DNA from: Janthinobacterium saanense
GTDB taxonomy: Bacteria; Pseudomonadota; Gammaproteobacteria; Burkholderiales; Burkholderiaceae_D
Reading direction: 5' to 3'
Assembly (NCBI RefSeq): GCF_014200675.1
Contig: NZ_JACHCI010000005.1
Coordinates: forward strand, 124,001-188,000
DNA length: 64,000 bases
Of the stretch, positions 8,420 to 17,340 are shown in pieces. Every line of letters begins with the position of its first letter. The first letter of the stretch is position 1. The position numbers and the translations under genes were made by a program. The notes beneath the pieces are model-generated. The model was not told the DNA's origin, searched no databases, and saw nothing but the letters and a program-made list of their open reading frames with translations.

Positions 8420-9544
8420 TCAGGCGCGCAATGTCGCCAGGATCGGTTGCAATACTGCCGCACCCAGCGCTGCGCTGCGTGCACCGCTCCAGCCCGTTTG
8501 CGGGTCGGGATCGTTGGCATTGTCCTTGAACGGCAATTCCAGGGTCAGCGCCAGGCAGCCGAAGGCGTGCGTGATGTGGGGCGAACCCATGGTCAGCACT
8601 TCCGGCGTGAACGGGCCATCTTCATAGCCGTACACATCCTGGAAGTCGGGGCTGGCCACCTTGAAGTCCGCGATGAAACGGTCTTGCTCGGCTTTTTGCG
8701 CAGGCGTGAAGTTTTCCAGCGAGTCGCTGCCGGCCACGAAGACATAAGGCAAGCCTTCATCGCCATGCACGTCGAGGAACAAATCGCAGCCGATTTCATG
8801 CATCTTCTGTTTCACCAGGAATACTTCCGGGCTGCGTTCCATCGTCGGCGTCATCCATTCGCGGTTCAGGTTGGCCCCGGCCGCGTTGGTGCGCAGGTTG
8901 CCGTGCACGGAACCGTCCGGATTCATGTTCGGCACCACATAGAAGACGGCGTCTTGCAGGCACTGGCGGGCAAACGGATTGGCCTGGTCCAACAGCGCTT
9001 CGAGCATGCCTTCGACAAACCATTCCGCCATCGTTTCACCGGGATGCTGGCGCGCGATGACCCAGACTTTTTTCTCGGCATCGGCATCGCCGACTACCAG
9101 CAAATTCATGTCGCGCCCTTCCACCGTGCTGCCCAGATCGATCAAGCGCACCAGCGGCGAGGCTTGCGCGCTGTCGATCAGCGCCAGGTGGCGGTCCCAT
9201 GGGTACGGCTCAAAATAAGCGTAATACACGCTTTCTTCTTCGGGCGTGTGTTCGATGGTCATCACCGTGCCGTCAAAGCTGGTCGGCACGCGGAACCACG
9301 TTTCACGGTCGTAGCTGGCCACTGCCTGGTAATCTTTCCAGCCGTCCGGGTAAGCAGACTTGCCAGCATTCATGAAGCGGATCGTGCACGCCTCGCCTTG
9401 CGCGCCTTGCAGGCGGAAATAAAACCACTGCGTGATGTCGGCGTGGGAATCTTTACGGATGTTCAGCTCGATGGATTGCGCATCGTCGGCGCGCAGCACC
9501 TCGATCGCGCCGGCGTCGAATTGCTGGCTGATTTTAATGGTCAT
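8420..9544 (-). CDS. M14-family zinc carboxypeptidase
   Basis: A 374-residue cytosolic carboxypeptidase resembling the bacterial members of the M14 cytosolic-carboxypeptidase (Nna1/AGTPBP-like) subfamily. Residues 1-125 form the N-terminal beta-sandwich domain usual in that group. The catalytic domain carries the zinc ligands HPGE (His167, Glu170), NPDGS and NREW substrate-side motifs, the third ligand in DVHGDE, and a late LELPF segment carrying the probable general-base Glu. The frame is open to 9634, but the ATG at 9544 (MTIKIS) is the natural start. Substrate unknown; the family removes C-terminal acidic or basic residues. Confidence 0.85.
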   Translation of the reverse strand: MTIKISQQFDAGAIEVLRADDAQSIELNIRKDSHADITQWFYFRLQGAQGEACTIRFMNAGKSAYPDGWKDYQAVASYDRETWFRVPTSFDGTVMTIEHTPEEESVYYAYFEPYPWDRHLALIDSAQASPLVRLIDLGSTVEGRDMNLLVVGDADAEKKVWVIARQHPGETMAEWFVEGMLEALLDQANPFARQCLQDAVFYVVPNMNPDGSVHGNLRTNAAGANLNREWMTPTMERSPEVFLVKQKMHEIGCDLFLDVHGDEGLPYVFVAGSDSLENFTPAQKAEQDRFIADFKVASPDFQDVYGYEDGPFTPEVLTMGSPHITHAFGCLALTLELPFKDNANDPDPQTGWSGARSAALGAAVLQPILATLRA

Positions 9545-9698
9545 GAATGTTTCCTGATAAAAAACAAATAAGGTTTGCATCGTGTGCAATGGCGCGATGA
9601 TACCCGTTTTACTTGTCACTTTGTGCTGGCGCAAAGGGCGATGCCCTTCCTTTGCTAAGGTAAAAAGTCCTAGTGGCGTTTAATCAGGGGAGAACATC

Positions 9699-9962
9699 AT
9701 GGCTACGAATGGCACACAAGATACGCATATCCGGGAACTGGACAAGAAAATCAGCGCCCTCAGCGATGCGCTGGCGCATCTGGGGCAAGGCACCAGCTTG
9801 AAGGAGTTGCTGCGCATTATCCGTTTCCCCGGCTACACCACGCCGGCCGAATTCGCCTTTAACGTCGCCATCCTCGACACCATGCTGGTGCAGGCCAATG
9901 CGCTGGAAAAGCTGGGGCAGGATTTGGTAGCAGGGGCGAAACTTGTGGTCGGCAAGCAGTAA
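9699..9962 (+). CDS. small conserved-looking protein of unknown function
   Basis: An 87-residue protein with no signal peptide. An N-terminal amphipathic helix (ELDKKISALSDAL) is followed by the segment IIRFPGYTTPAEF and a helical C-terminus. A fair ribosome site (GGGGAGA) lies eight bases before the ATG. It ends just before a GGGGTC palindrome. I do not recognise the family; codon use matches its neighbours, which supports a real gene. Confidence 0.7.
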   Translation: MATNGTQDTHIRELDKKISALSDALAHLGQGTSLKELLRIIRFPGYTTPAEFAFNVAILDTMLVQANALEKLGQDLVAGAKLVVGKQ

Positions 9963-9965
9963 TCC

Positions 9966-9992
9966 GGGGTCAGACCCGCCGGGTCTGACCCC
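9966..9992. repeat. GGGGTC palindrome, copy 1
   Basis: Perfect 12-base arms GGGGTCAGACCC / GGGTCTGACCCC around GCC. The same 27-base design recurs at 14906-14932 and 21023-21049. It lies between convergent genes (the 87-residue protein and paaX). There is no T-run, so it looks like a dispersed REP-type element rather than a classical terminator. Confidence 0.8.
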
Positions 9993-9994
9993 AT

Positions 9995-10927
9995 TTACAA
10001 GCCGCCGAAGCGCTCAAAGAACCACGGCTCGACGTCTGGCGCATGCTCATCCTCGCGCCGCAAGGTAGCCAGGATATAGTCTTCGGCAGCTGCATAGGTA
10101 CGGCGGTACAGGGCGCGCGCCAGGGCGTAAGCTTGCGTGCCGGGCCAGGGTTCAGGCAGCAGTTCGACGGGCAGTTGCGGGTCATGCAGTTGCACGCGGC
10201 GGTAGGTATGCGTTAGCAGTGAGCGAATGACAAACGCCTGTTCTGCATCGATCGCGGCGTCCTTTGCCTGCGCTTGCAGCAAGTGCAGCAGCGGCTGGAA
10301 GCGGGCGATGAATTGTGCATAGCCGGCCATCACTTCCGACAAGTCCCAACACTCACTGACCATGTCGCGCAGCGGCCGGGTGCTCACGCCCGGCAATTCC
10401 GTGGCGTGGCAAACATACAGCTTGCCCAGCACCTCGTTGCGGGCCAGGATATCTTCCAGCACCTCCGGGTCGGCGGCCGGGTGGCCGAAAATGCCCGGTG
10501 CAATCAAGCCATAACCTGCCCACAATAATTCCTTGCGCACGGCGCCCCGTTCGGCCGCGTCTATGCTACCTGCCGGGCCGATCACCAGGGTCCAGCTGCC
10601 ATCCCAGTGCGCCACCAGCGGCGCATAGATGCGGCGATAGGCGCGCTCGAAGCGGGCCGATGCTTCCGGGCGTATCGTATAGGCGCTGCGGCGGCCGTCG
10701 CGTTGCGAGCTGAGCCAGCCTTCCTGGGCCAGGCGGAACACGCTGGTGCGCAGCAAGCGGTCATTGACGCCGAAGGGCGCCAGCAATTCGATCAGGCTGC
10801 CCAGCCAGAGCGCGCCGCCGCGCGGCACGATGGCGTCGCCGAAGATGGTCATCACCAGCGACTTGGAGCGGGGCGGGTCGTTGGCGAGGAAATCGGCTAT
10901 CCATGCGGTACAAGCGGGGTTTTTCAT
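9995..10927 (-). CDS. paaX: phenylacetate catabolism repressor PaaX
   Basis: A 310-residue GntR-like winged-helix repressor of the phenylacetate operon; in characterised bacteria the inducer is phenylacetyl-CoA. Family features are the N-terminal MTIFGDAIVPRGG segment, the winged-helix part RTSVFRLAQEGWL near residue 60, and the PaaX C-terminal domain. It is encoded divergently from paaA across a 233-base AT-rich region, the standard arrangement for local control. Start at ATG 10927. Confidence 0.93.
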   Translation of the reverse strand: MKNPACTAWIADFLANDPPRSKSLVMTIFGDAIVPRGGALWLGSLIELLAPFGVNDRLLRTSVFRLAQEGWLSSQRDGRRSAYTIRPEASARFERAYRRIYAPLVAHWDGSWTLVIGPAGSIDAAERGAVRKELLWAGYGLIAPGIFGHPAADPEVLEDILARNEVLGKLYVCHATELPGVSTRPLRDMVSECWDLSEVMAGYAQFIARFQPLLHLLQAQAKDAAIDAEQAFVIRSLLTHTYRRVQLHDPQLPVELLPEPWPGTQAYALARALYRRTYAAAEDYILATLRREDEHAPDVEPWFFERFGGL

Positions 10928-11160
10928 GTGGTCCTGGGCTGGTTGCTGCGGTATTTGACAAGATGCACAGTTTACTTTGCCGCGCCTTTTCCGTGCGGAA
11001 AGGTACTGACTATTTTTTCACATCATACCTTGATAAAAAATTCACAGGATACGAAATATTTAAATGATTCAAATTAAGTGTATGCAAACTGATTTTTGTA
11101 TCGTATTATCTGATTATCGCCATGCGCTACTGCGCATGCATAGAACATGGGAGACAGATC
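10928..11160. promoter_or_regulatory. paaX-paaA divergent control region
   Basis: AT-rich region between the divergent regulator and catabolic operon. A candidate PaaX site is at 11061-11075 (TAAATGATTCAAATT), sharing the TGATTC core of the PaaX operator consensus as I remember it. An inverted repeat GGATACGAAA (11047-11056) / TTTTGTATCG (11094-11103) encloses that candidate. A TATTAT at 11104-11109 could be a -10 element for paaA. The paaA ribosome site GGGAGAC precedes ATG 11161. All assignments are pattern-based. Confidence 0.4.
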
Positions 11161-12150
11161 ATGTACGCACAAATGGTTGAAACCGGCCTGAAAAATGTCC
11201 GTTCCATCGATGACATGGGGCAAGACGAACGTGCTTTCCAGGCACGCATCGACGAAGGCATCAAGATCGAGGCCAAGGACTGGATGCCGGATGCTTACCG
11301 CAAGACCCTGATACGCCAGATTTCGCAGCACGCGCACTCGGAAATCGTTGGTCAATTGCCAGAGGGTAACTGGGTCACGCGCGCACCGACCTTGAAACGC
11401 AAATCGATCCTGCTGGCCAAGATACAGGATGAAGCAGGCCACGGTCTTTACCTGTACAGCGCGGCGGAAACGCTGGGCGTGTCGCGCGATGAGCTGCTGG
11501 CCGCCTTGCATTCAGGCAAAGCCAAATATTCCAGTATCTTCAATTACCCTACCTTGTCGTGGGCCGACATGGGTGCCATCGGCTGGCTGGTGGACGGTTC
11601 GGCCATCATCAACCAGATTCCGCTGTGCCGCTGCTCCTATGGCCCGTATGCACGCGCCATGGTGCGCGTCTGCAAGGAAGAATCCTTCCATGCGCGCCAG
11701 GGCTACGACATCATGATGTCGCTGTGCAAGGGCACAGCAGAGCAGAAAGCCATGGCGCAAGATGCCTTGAACCGCTGGTGGTGGCCATCGCTGATGATGT
11801 TCGGCCCGTCCGACGCCGCTTCCGTCAATAGCGCGCAATCGGCGCAATGGCGCATCAAGCTGTTCTCGAACGATGAACTGCGCCAGCGCATGGTCGACCA
11901 GACCGTGCCGCAAATCGAATATCTGGGCTTGACCGTGCCCGATCCCGACCTGACATTCAATGCCGAAACCGGCCATTACGAATTCGGCGAAATCGACTGG
12001 GCCGAGTTCAACAATGTATTGAAGGGCAATGGCCCGTGCAACCGCGAGCGCTTGCAAACGCGGGTCAAGGCGTATGACGATGGCGAGTGGTTCCGCGATG
12101 CGCTGGTAGCCTACGCCGACAAGCAAGCCGACAAAAAAGCGGCAGCCTGA
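11161..12150 (+). CDS. paaA: 1,2-phenylacetyl-CoA epoxidase subunit PaaA
   Basis: Catalytic diiron subunit of the PaaABCE multicomponent oxygenase, which converts phenylacetyl-CoA to the ring-1,2-epoxide with O2 and NADPH. The 329-residue product has the carboxylate-bridged diiron ligands in IQDEAGH and CKEESFH, in the four-helix ferritin-like core. The frame extends upstream to 11122, but ATG 11161 has the GGGAGA ribosome site and begins like known PaaA proteins (MYAQMVETG). First gene of the operon under PaaX. Confidence 0.95.
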   Translation: MYAQMVETGLKNVRSIDDMGQDERAFQARIDEGIKIEAKDWMPDAYRKTLIRQISQHAHSEIVGQLPEGNWVTRAPTLKRKSILLAKIQDEAGHGLYLYSAAETLGVSRDELLAALHSGKAKYSSIFNYPTLSWADMGAIGWLVDGSAIINQIPLCRCSYGPYARAMVRVCKEESFHARQGYDIMMSLCKGTAEQKAMAQDALNRWWWPSLMMFGPSDAASVNSAQSAQWRIKLFSNDELRQRMVDQTVPQIEYLGLTVPDPDLTFNAETGHYEFGEIDWAEFNNVLKGNGPCNRERLQTRVKAYDDGEWFRDALVAYADKQADKKAAA

Positions 12151-12173
12151 CAGACACAATAGAGGAGATCAAC

Positions 12174-12458
12174 ATGAGCAAAGAATGGCCATTGTGGGAA
12201 GTTTTCATCCGCAGCCAGCACGGCCTGGCGCACAAGCATGTGGGCAGCCTGCACGCGTCCGACGCCACCATGGCGGTCAACCATGCGCGCGACGTCTACA
12301 CGCGTCGCAATGAAGGCGTGAGCATCTGGGTAGTGCGCGCGGCCGATATCGTCGCCAGCAGCCCCGGTGACAAGGGCGCCCTGTTCGAACCATCGAACAG
12401 CAAGGTGTACCGCCACCCGACCTTCTTCCCGATGCCGGAAGAAGTCAAGAACCTGTGA
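12174..12458 (+). CDS. paaB: 1,2-phenylacetyl-CoA epoxidase subunit PaaB
   Basis: Small 94-residue structural subunit of the phenylacetyl-CoA epoxidase; it bridges PaaA-PaaC heterodimers. The sequence begins MSKEWPLWEVFIRS and keeps the GLAHKHVGSLHA segment typical of the family. The ATG at 12174 has an AGGAG ribosome site nine bases before it, which fixes the start against the longer open frame from 12087. It follows paaA by 23 bases. Confidence 0.95.
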   Translation: MSKEWPLWEVFIRSQHGLAHKHVGSLHASDATMAVNHARDVYTRRNEGVSIWVVRAADIVASSPGDKGALFEPSNSKVYRHPTFFPMPEEVKNL

Positions 12459-12471
12459 TGCGGAGATTGTG

Positions 12472-13224
12472 ATGGACGATAAGGTCAACTACCTGCTGCG
12501 CCTGGGCGACAATGCCTTGATCCTCAGCCAGCAGCTGTCGCAGCTGTGCGGCAAAGGCCCGGCGCTGGAAGAAGACATGGCGCTGACCAACGTGGCGCTC
12601 GATCTGCTGGGCCAGACGCGCCTGTGGTTCGGCTATGCGGCCGAGCTGGAAAACACGGGCCGCGACGAAGACGATATCGCCTTCATGCGCGACGCCCACG
12701 ATTTCAAGAATTGTCTGCTGCTGGAGCAGCCGAACGGCAATTACGCCGACACCATGATGCGCCAGTTCTTCTTCGACACCTGGCATTATTTCCAGCTGGC
12801 TGAACTCATCAAGTGCGGTGATCCGCGCATCGTGGAAGTGGCGCAAAAATCGATCAAGGAAGTGACCTACCACTTGCGCCGCAGCGGCGATCTGATCGTG
12901 CGCCTGGGCGATGGCACGGCGGAAAGCCATGCGAAAACGCAGGCCGCCGCCAATGCGCTGTGGATGTACACGGGCGAGATGTTCCATTATGACGCGGTTG
13001 ATCAGGCGATGTTTGACGCCGGCATCGCCCCTTCGAGCGCGGTATTGCGCGAAGCTTTCCTCGAACACGTGGCCGAGATCTTTGCCGAAGCCACCCTGGC
13101 CATGCCGGCGCCGGACGCCTGGATGCAAAAGGGCGGCAAGCAGGGCCGCCACACCGAGCACCTGGGTTTTATCCTGGCCGAGATGCAGTTCCTGCAGCGC
13201 GCTTATCCCGGAGCGGAGTGGTAA
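12472..13224 (+). CDS. paaC: 1,2-phenylacetyl-CoA epoxidase subunit PaaC
   Basis: Non-catalytic ferritin-like partner of PaaA, required for epoxidase stability and for docking of the reductase. The 250 residues are normal for the family; visible signatures are LLRLGDNALIL, LLGQTRLWFGYA and a C-terminal HTEHLGFILAEMQ. ATG 12472 is chosen over the longer open frame from 12367, which would run into paaB. The stop codon overlaps the paaD start (TAATG). Confidence 0.95.
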   Translation: MDDKVNYLLRLGDNALILSQQLSQLCGKGPALEEDMALTNVALDLLGQTRLWFGYAAELENTGRDEDDIAFMRDAHDFKNCLLLEQPNGNYADTMMRQFFFDTWHYFQLAELIKCGDPRIVEVAQKSIKEVTYHLRRSGDLIVRLGDGTAESHAKTQAAANALWMYTGEMFHYDAVDQAMFDAGIAPSSAVLREAFLEHVAEIFAEATLAMPAPDAWMQKGGKQGRHTEHLGFILAEMQFLQRAYPGAEW

Positions 13225-13763
13225 TGAATACCGCCGCAGCAGCGCTGGACGCGGCCCAGGTCTGGGCCTGGCTGGGCGAAGTGCCCGACCCGGAAATCCC
13301 CGTCATTTCAGTGGTGGACCTGGGCATCGTGCGCGCCGTCGATGTGCTCAGTAGCGATGAATGTGTGGTGACGATCACGCCCACGTATTCCGGTTGCCCG
13401 GCCATGCAGGTGATTGCCGACGCCGTCACCGATGCCTTGCGCAGCCACGGCGTGGCCAAGGTCACCCTGGTGAACCAGCTGGCGCCCGCCTGGACCACCG
13501 ACTGGATGAGCGAGATAGGCAAGGCCAAACTGAAAGGCTATGGCATCGCGCCACCGCAGCAGCAGGTAATCGATATCAGCGGCTTGCGAGGTGGTGCAGG
13601 GGCGGGAGTCAAGCGCCACGCCATACCGAAGCTGGACGTGATTTGCCCGAACTGTGGCTCAAGCCACACGCAGCTGACCAGCCAGTTCGGCTCCACGCCG
13701 TGCAAGGCCCTGTACAAGTGCCTCGATTGCCGCGAACCGTTTGACTACTTCAAGTGCCACTGA
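13224..13763 (+). CDS. paaD: PaaD, epoxidase maturation / iron-sulfur assembly factor
   Basis: A 179-residue MIP18/SufT-family (DUF59) protein needed for an active phenylacetyl-CoA epoxidase, probably for iron or Fe-S cofactor assembly. The N-terminal domain holds VPDPEIPVISVVDLGIV and YSGCPAMQ. The C-terminal extension carries two CxxC pairs (CPNC and CLDC) plus further cysteines, the zinc-ribbon-like tail of PaaD. ATG 13224 overlaps the paaC stop by one base; a GTG at 13218 is an alternative. Confidence 0.93.
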   Translation: MNTAAAALDAAQVWAWLGEVPDPEIPVISVVDLGIVRAVDVLSSDECVVTITPTYSGCPAMQVIADAVTDALRSHGVAKVTLVNQLAPAWTTDWMSEIGKAKLKGYGIAPPQQQVIDISGLRGGAGAGVKRHAIPKLDVICPNCGSSHTQLTSQFGSTPCKALYKCLDCREPFDYFKCH

Positions 13764-13803
13764 AAAAAACAGGCACGCGCCGCCAAGAAACTGGAGATGA
13801 AGC

Positions 13804-14883
13804 ATGAGTAAATTTTATCCGCTGTCCGTGGCCGACGTGCGCCATGAAACGCGCGACACCATCGCCGTCACTTTTGCCGTGCCGGACGAACTGCAGCAGC
13901 TGTTCCGCTTCCAGCAGGGCCAGCACCTGACCCTGCGCACCCATATCGATGCGGAAGACGTACGCCGCTCCTATTCCATCTGTTCGGCGGTACAGGACGG
14001 CACCCTGCGCGTGGCCATCAAGCGCACGCCGGGCGGTGCGTTTTCCACCTGGGCGAATGACACCCTGAAAGCGGGAGCGACCATCGATGTGATGCCGCCC
14101 ATGGGGCACTTCAACGTGCCGCTCGACTGCGTCAACCGCAAGCACTACCTGGCGTTTGCGGCCGGCAGCGGTATCACGCCCATCCTCTCCATCATCAAGA
14201 CCACGCTGCTGGCCGAACCCCTGAGCCGCTTCACGCTTTTTTACGGCAACCGCGCATCGTCTTCCGTCATCTTCAAGGAAGAATTGACGGACTTGAAGGA
14301 TATGTACCTGGAGCGCTTGAACCTGGTCTATGTGATGAGCCGCGAGCAGCAGGATATCGAATTATTCAATGGCCGCATCACGCAGGAAAAATGCGAGCAG
14401 TTTTTGCAGCACTGGATCAAGGTCGAAGACTACGACCATGCCTTTATCTGCGGCCCGGAAGACATGATGCTGGGCGTATCGAATGCGCTGCAGGCAGCGG
14501 GCATGCCCAAGCAAAATATCAAGATCGAGCTGTTCGCCGCCAGCATCCCGAAAAACGCCCACAAGCCGCGTGCCCAGCTTGACGAGGCCGCCCGCCAGGA
14601 AACGGAAGTGACCGTCATCATGGACGGTTACCACACCAGCTTTACCATGGACCGCGACAAGGAATCCATCCTCGACGCGGGCCTGCGCTATGGGCTCGAC
14701 ATGCGTTATTCGTGCAAGGGCGGCGTGTGCTCTACCTGCCGCTGCAAGGTCACGCAAGGCAAGATCGAAATGGACGTCAACTACGCACTGGAAGACTACG
14801 AAGTGGCGCGCGGTTTTGTATTGAGCTGCCAGAGTTTTCCATTGACTGACAAAGTGGTCGTCGATTTCGACCAGGCCGAGTAA
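13804..14883 (+). CDS. paaE: 1,2-phenylacetyl-CoA epoxidase reductase PaaE
   Basis: Electron-transfer subunit passing electrons from NADPH through FAD and a plant-type 2Fe-2S cluster to PaaA. The 359 residues show an N-terminal FAD domain with RRSYSICS, an NAD-binding domain starting FAAGSGITPILS, and a C-terminal ferredoxin domain with Cys304, Cys309, Cys312 and Cys342 as cluster ligands. It follows paaD by 40 bases with a GGAGATGA ribosome site. A palindromic repeat follows its stop. Confidence 0.95.
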   Translation: MSKFYPLSVADVRHETRDTIAVTFAVPDELQQLFRFQQGQHLTLRTHIDAEDVRRSYSICSAVQDGTLRVAIKRTPGGAFSTWANDTLKAGATIDVMPPMGHFNVPLDCVNRKHYLAFAAGSGITPILSIIKTTLLAEPLSRFTLFYGNRASSSVIFKEELTDLKDMYLERLNLVYVMSREQQDIELFNGRITQEKCEQFLQHWIKVEDYDHAFICGPEDMMLGVSNALQAAGMPKQNIKIELFAASIPKNAHKPRAQLDEAARQETEVTVIMDGYHTSFTMDRDKESILDAGLRYGLDMRYSCKGGVCSTCRCKVTQGKIEMDVNYALEDYEVARGFVLSCQSFPLTDKVVVDFDQAE

Positions 14884-14905
14884 ACGCAGACCCCAAACAA
14901 CATCT

Positions 14906-14932
14906 GGGGTCGGACCCTCAGGGTCCGACCCC
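14906..14932. repeat. GGGGTC palindrome, copy 2, inside the paa operon
   Basis: Perfect 12-base arms GGGGTCGGACCC / GGGTCCGACCCC around TCA, between paaE and paaG. Compared with copies 1 and 3 the A of TCAGA is G and the matching T is C, a compensated change that keeps the stem. An upstream GACCCCA (14889-14895) can pair instead with TGGGGTC at 14905-14911, giving an alternative hairpin. Confidence 0.8.
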
Positions 14933-14973
14933 GGCACTTGTCCTTGGGTTAAATAACGCATTCGAGACACGCC

Positions 14974-15765
14974 ATGAGCTACCAAAACATCCTCTTCACC
15001 ATCGAGCAGGGCATCGCCACCCTGACCCTGAACCGTCCCGATAAACTCAACAGCTTCACGCAAGCCATGCACGAGGAAGTGCGCGACGCCATAGCGAAAG
15101 TCAACGCCGATAAAACCGTGCGCGTCTTCGTGCTGACGGGGGCGGGCCGTGGTTTTTGCGCGGGCCAGGATTTGTCGGACCGCGCCGTGGAGCCGGGTTC
15201 CAAGGGCGTGGACCTGGGCGTGTCGGTGGCAAAAAACTATGCACCGCTGGTGCTGTCCCTGAAAGCCTTGGCCATGCCCGTGATTTGCGCCGTCAACGGC
15301 GTGGCAGCCGGTGCGGGCGCCAACCTGGCGCTGGCCTGCGATATCGTCATTGCGGGCAAGTCCGCCAGCTTCGTGGAAGTGTTCTGCAAGCTGGGCCTGA
15401 TCCCGGACACGGGCGGCACTTTCTTCTTGCCGCGTTTGATCGGTTCGGCGCGCGCCATGGGTTTGGCCATGTTAGGTGAAAAGCTGACGGCGGAAAAAGC
15501 GGAAGACTGGGGCCTGATCTGGAAATGCGTCGATGACGCGCAACTGGCCGAGGAAACGCGCAAGCTGGCCGTGCACTTTTCCACCGCGCCGACCAAGGGC
15601 CTGGCGTTCACCAAGCAGGCGCTGGCCGCCAGCGGCGCCAATACCTTGCCGCAGCAGCTGGCGCTGGAAGCAGGCATGATGAGCGAACTCGGTAACAGCG
15701 ACGATTACCGTGAAGGCGTGGCCGCCTTCATGGAAAAGCGCGCACCGCAATTCACAGGACATTAA
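14974..15765 (+). CDS. paaG: 2-(1,2-epoxy-1,2-dihydrophenyl)acetyl-CoA isomerase PaaG
   Basis: Crotonase-fold enzyme that isomerises the ring epoxide to oxepin-CoA; it also acts as a delta3,delta2-enoyl-CoA isomerase later in the pathway. The 263 residues show GRGFCAGQDLSDR, the oxyanion-hole segment NGVAAGAGANLALACD, and the PaaG ending KRAPQFTG. These features, notably the ending, favour PaaG over PaaF. It is the only crotonase gene in the cluster. Good spacing after the palindrome; nine bases before paaH. Confidence 0.9.
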   Translation: MSYQNILFTIEQGIATLTLNRPDKLNSFTQAMHEEVRDAIAKVNADKTVRVFVLTGAGRGFCAGQDLSDRAVEPGSKGVDLGVSVAKNYAPLVLSLKALAMPVICAVNGVAAGAGANLALACDIVIAGKSASFVEVFCKLGLIPDTGGTFFLPRLIGSARAMGLAMLGEKLTAEKAEDWGLIWKCVDDAQLAEETRKLAVHFSTAPTKGLAFTKQALAASGANTLPQQLALEAGMMSELGNSDDYREGVAAFMEKRAPQFTGH

Positions 15766-15774
15766 GGAATCGCT

Positions 15775-17340
15775 ATGGCAGCATTGGAAAAAAATTCAGT
15801 CGTCGCCGTGATCGGCAGTGGCGCCATGGGCGCGGGCATCGCGCAAGTCGCGGCAGCCGCCGGCTATCGCGTGAAACTGTACGACACGCGCCCGGAAGCC
15901 GTCAGCAAGGCGCTGGCCGACATCGCCAAAATGTATGGCAAGCTGGCTGAAAAAGGCCGCATGACGATGGACGAAGCGGTCGCCGCCACGGCCCGCCTGC
16001 ACGCGGCGGGCAGCCTGGCGGACGTGGCTGACGCCGCACTGGTGGTGGAAGCCATCGTGGAAAACCTCGACGTCAAGCGCAGCGTTTTCGCTGAACTCGA
16101 AGCGCTGGTGGCCGACGACTGCATCCTGGCCACCAATACGTCCTCGATTTCCGTCACGGCGATCGCCGCCAAGCTGCGTCGCCCGGAACGCCTGGTCGGC
16201 ATGCATTTCTTTAACCCCGTGCCCCTGATGGCGCTGGTGGAAGTGGTCGAAGGCCTGGCCACCAGCGAGGCTGTCGCCGCCACCGTCTACGATACGGCGG
16301 CTGCCTGGGGCAAGAACCCCGTGCATGCGAAATCGACGCCGGGCTTTATCGTCAACCGCGTGGCCCGTCCATTTTATGCGGAAGGCTGGCGTTTGCTGAG
16401 CGAACAGGCGGGTGACCCGGCCACCATCGACGCCGTGCTGCGCGAAGCGGGCGGTTTCCGCATGGGCCCCTTCGAACTGATGGACCTGATCGGCCATGAC
16501 GTCAATTTCTCCGTCACCCAATCCGTGTTCGGCGCTTATTTCAACGATCCGCGTTTCACGCCGTCCGTGCTGCAGCAGGAAATGGTCAACGCCGGTTTCC
16601 TGGGGCGCAAATCGGGCCGTGGCTTTTATGCCTATGGTGAAAACGCTGGCGCTCCCGTGGCGCAGGCGGAAGCCGCGCAGCCGAAACCTGAAGTGGTCAC
16701 CCTGAGCGCGGCCATCGGTAGCGATGGCCGTGGCCATAGCGGCATCGTTCACAGCCTGGTGCAGCGGCTGGAACAATCGGGTTTCACCGTCAGCAGCCGC
16801 GTGCTGCTGGAAGGCCAGGCGCATGATGCCGCGCCGGCCCTGCATTGCAATGGCGCCGCAATCTACTTGACCGATGGCCGCAGCGCGACCCAGCGCGCGC
16901 ACGACAACCAACATGCGGACACGGTGTTGTTCGACCTGGCATTGGACTACGCCACTGCCAAGCGCATCGCCCTGGCCCGTGCCGACCAGTGCAGCGACGC
17001 CGCCTACGCCGCCGCCGTCGGTCTGTTCCAGGCAGCCGGTTTTACCGTCACCCTCCTGGACGACGTGGCGGGCATGGCGGTGATGCGCACCGTGGCCATG
17101 CTGGCCAACGAGGCGGCCGACGCCGTCAACCAGGGCGTGTGCACGGCGGCCGCCGTCGATATCGCCATGCAGAAGGGCGTCAATTATCCGCGCGGACCGC
17201 TGGCCTGGGCCGACCAGGTGGGCATAGAGCACATCGTCACGGTGCTACAGAATCTGGCGCAAGGTTATGGCGAAGACCGCTACCGCGTCTCGCCGCTGCT
17301 GCGCCGCAAACTCGCCAGCGGAGCGCCATTCCATGCATAA
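15775..17340 (+). CDS. paaH: 3-hydroxyadipyl-CoA dehydrogenase PaaH
   Basis: NAD-dependent 3-hydroxyacyl-CoA dehydrogenase that oxidises 3-hydroxyadipyl-CoA to 3-oxoadipyl-CoA. The Rossmann motif IGSGAMGAGIAQ is at residues 13-24; NTSSISV and HFFNPVPLM mark the active-site side with the catalytic His. Two 3HCDH C-terminal domains follow, separated by a roughly 100-residue insert. That makes 521 residues, longer than the 475 of E. coli PaaH and close to betaproteobacterial and Pseudomonas homologues. It overlaps paaI by eight bases. Confidence 0.92.
   Translation: MAALEKNSVVAVIGSGAMGAGIAQVAAAAGYRVKLYDTRPEAVSKALADIAKMYGKLAEKGRMTMDEAVAATARLHAAGSLADVADAALVVEAIVENLDVKRSVFAELEALVADDCILATNTSSISVTAIAAKLRRPERLVGMHFFNPVPLMALVEVVEGLATSEAVAATVYDTAAAWGKNPVHAKSTPGFIVNRVARPFYAEGWRLLSEQAGDPATIDAVLREAGGFRMGPFELMDLIGHDVNFSVTQSVFGAYFNDPRFTPSVLQQEMVNAGFLGRKSGRGFYAYGENAGAPVAQAEAAQPKPEVVTLSAAIGSDGRGHSGIVHSLVQRLEQSGFTVSSRVLLEGQAHDAAPALHCNGAAIYLTDGRSATQRAHDNQHADTVLFDLALDYATAKRIALARADQCSDAAYAAAVGLFQAAGFTVTLLDDVAGMAVMRTVAMLANEAADAVNQGVCTAAAVDIAMQKGVNYPRGPLAWADQVGIEHIVTVLQNLAQGYGEDRYRVSPLLRRKLASGAPFHA

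Noticed and set aside
9966-9992. GGGGTC palindrome read as a classical terminator
   Set aside because: No T-tract, and the same element occurs inside the paa operon where termination would be harmful.
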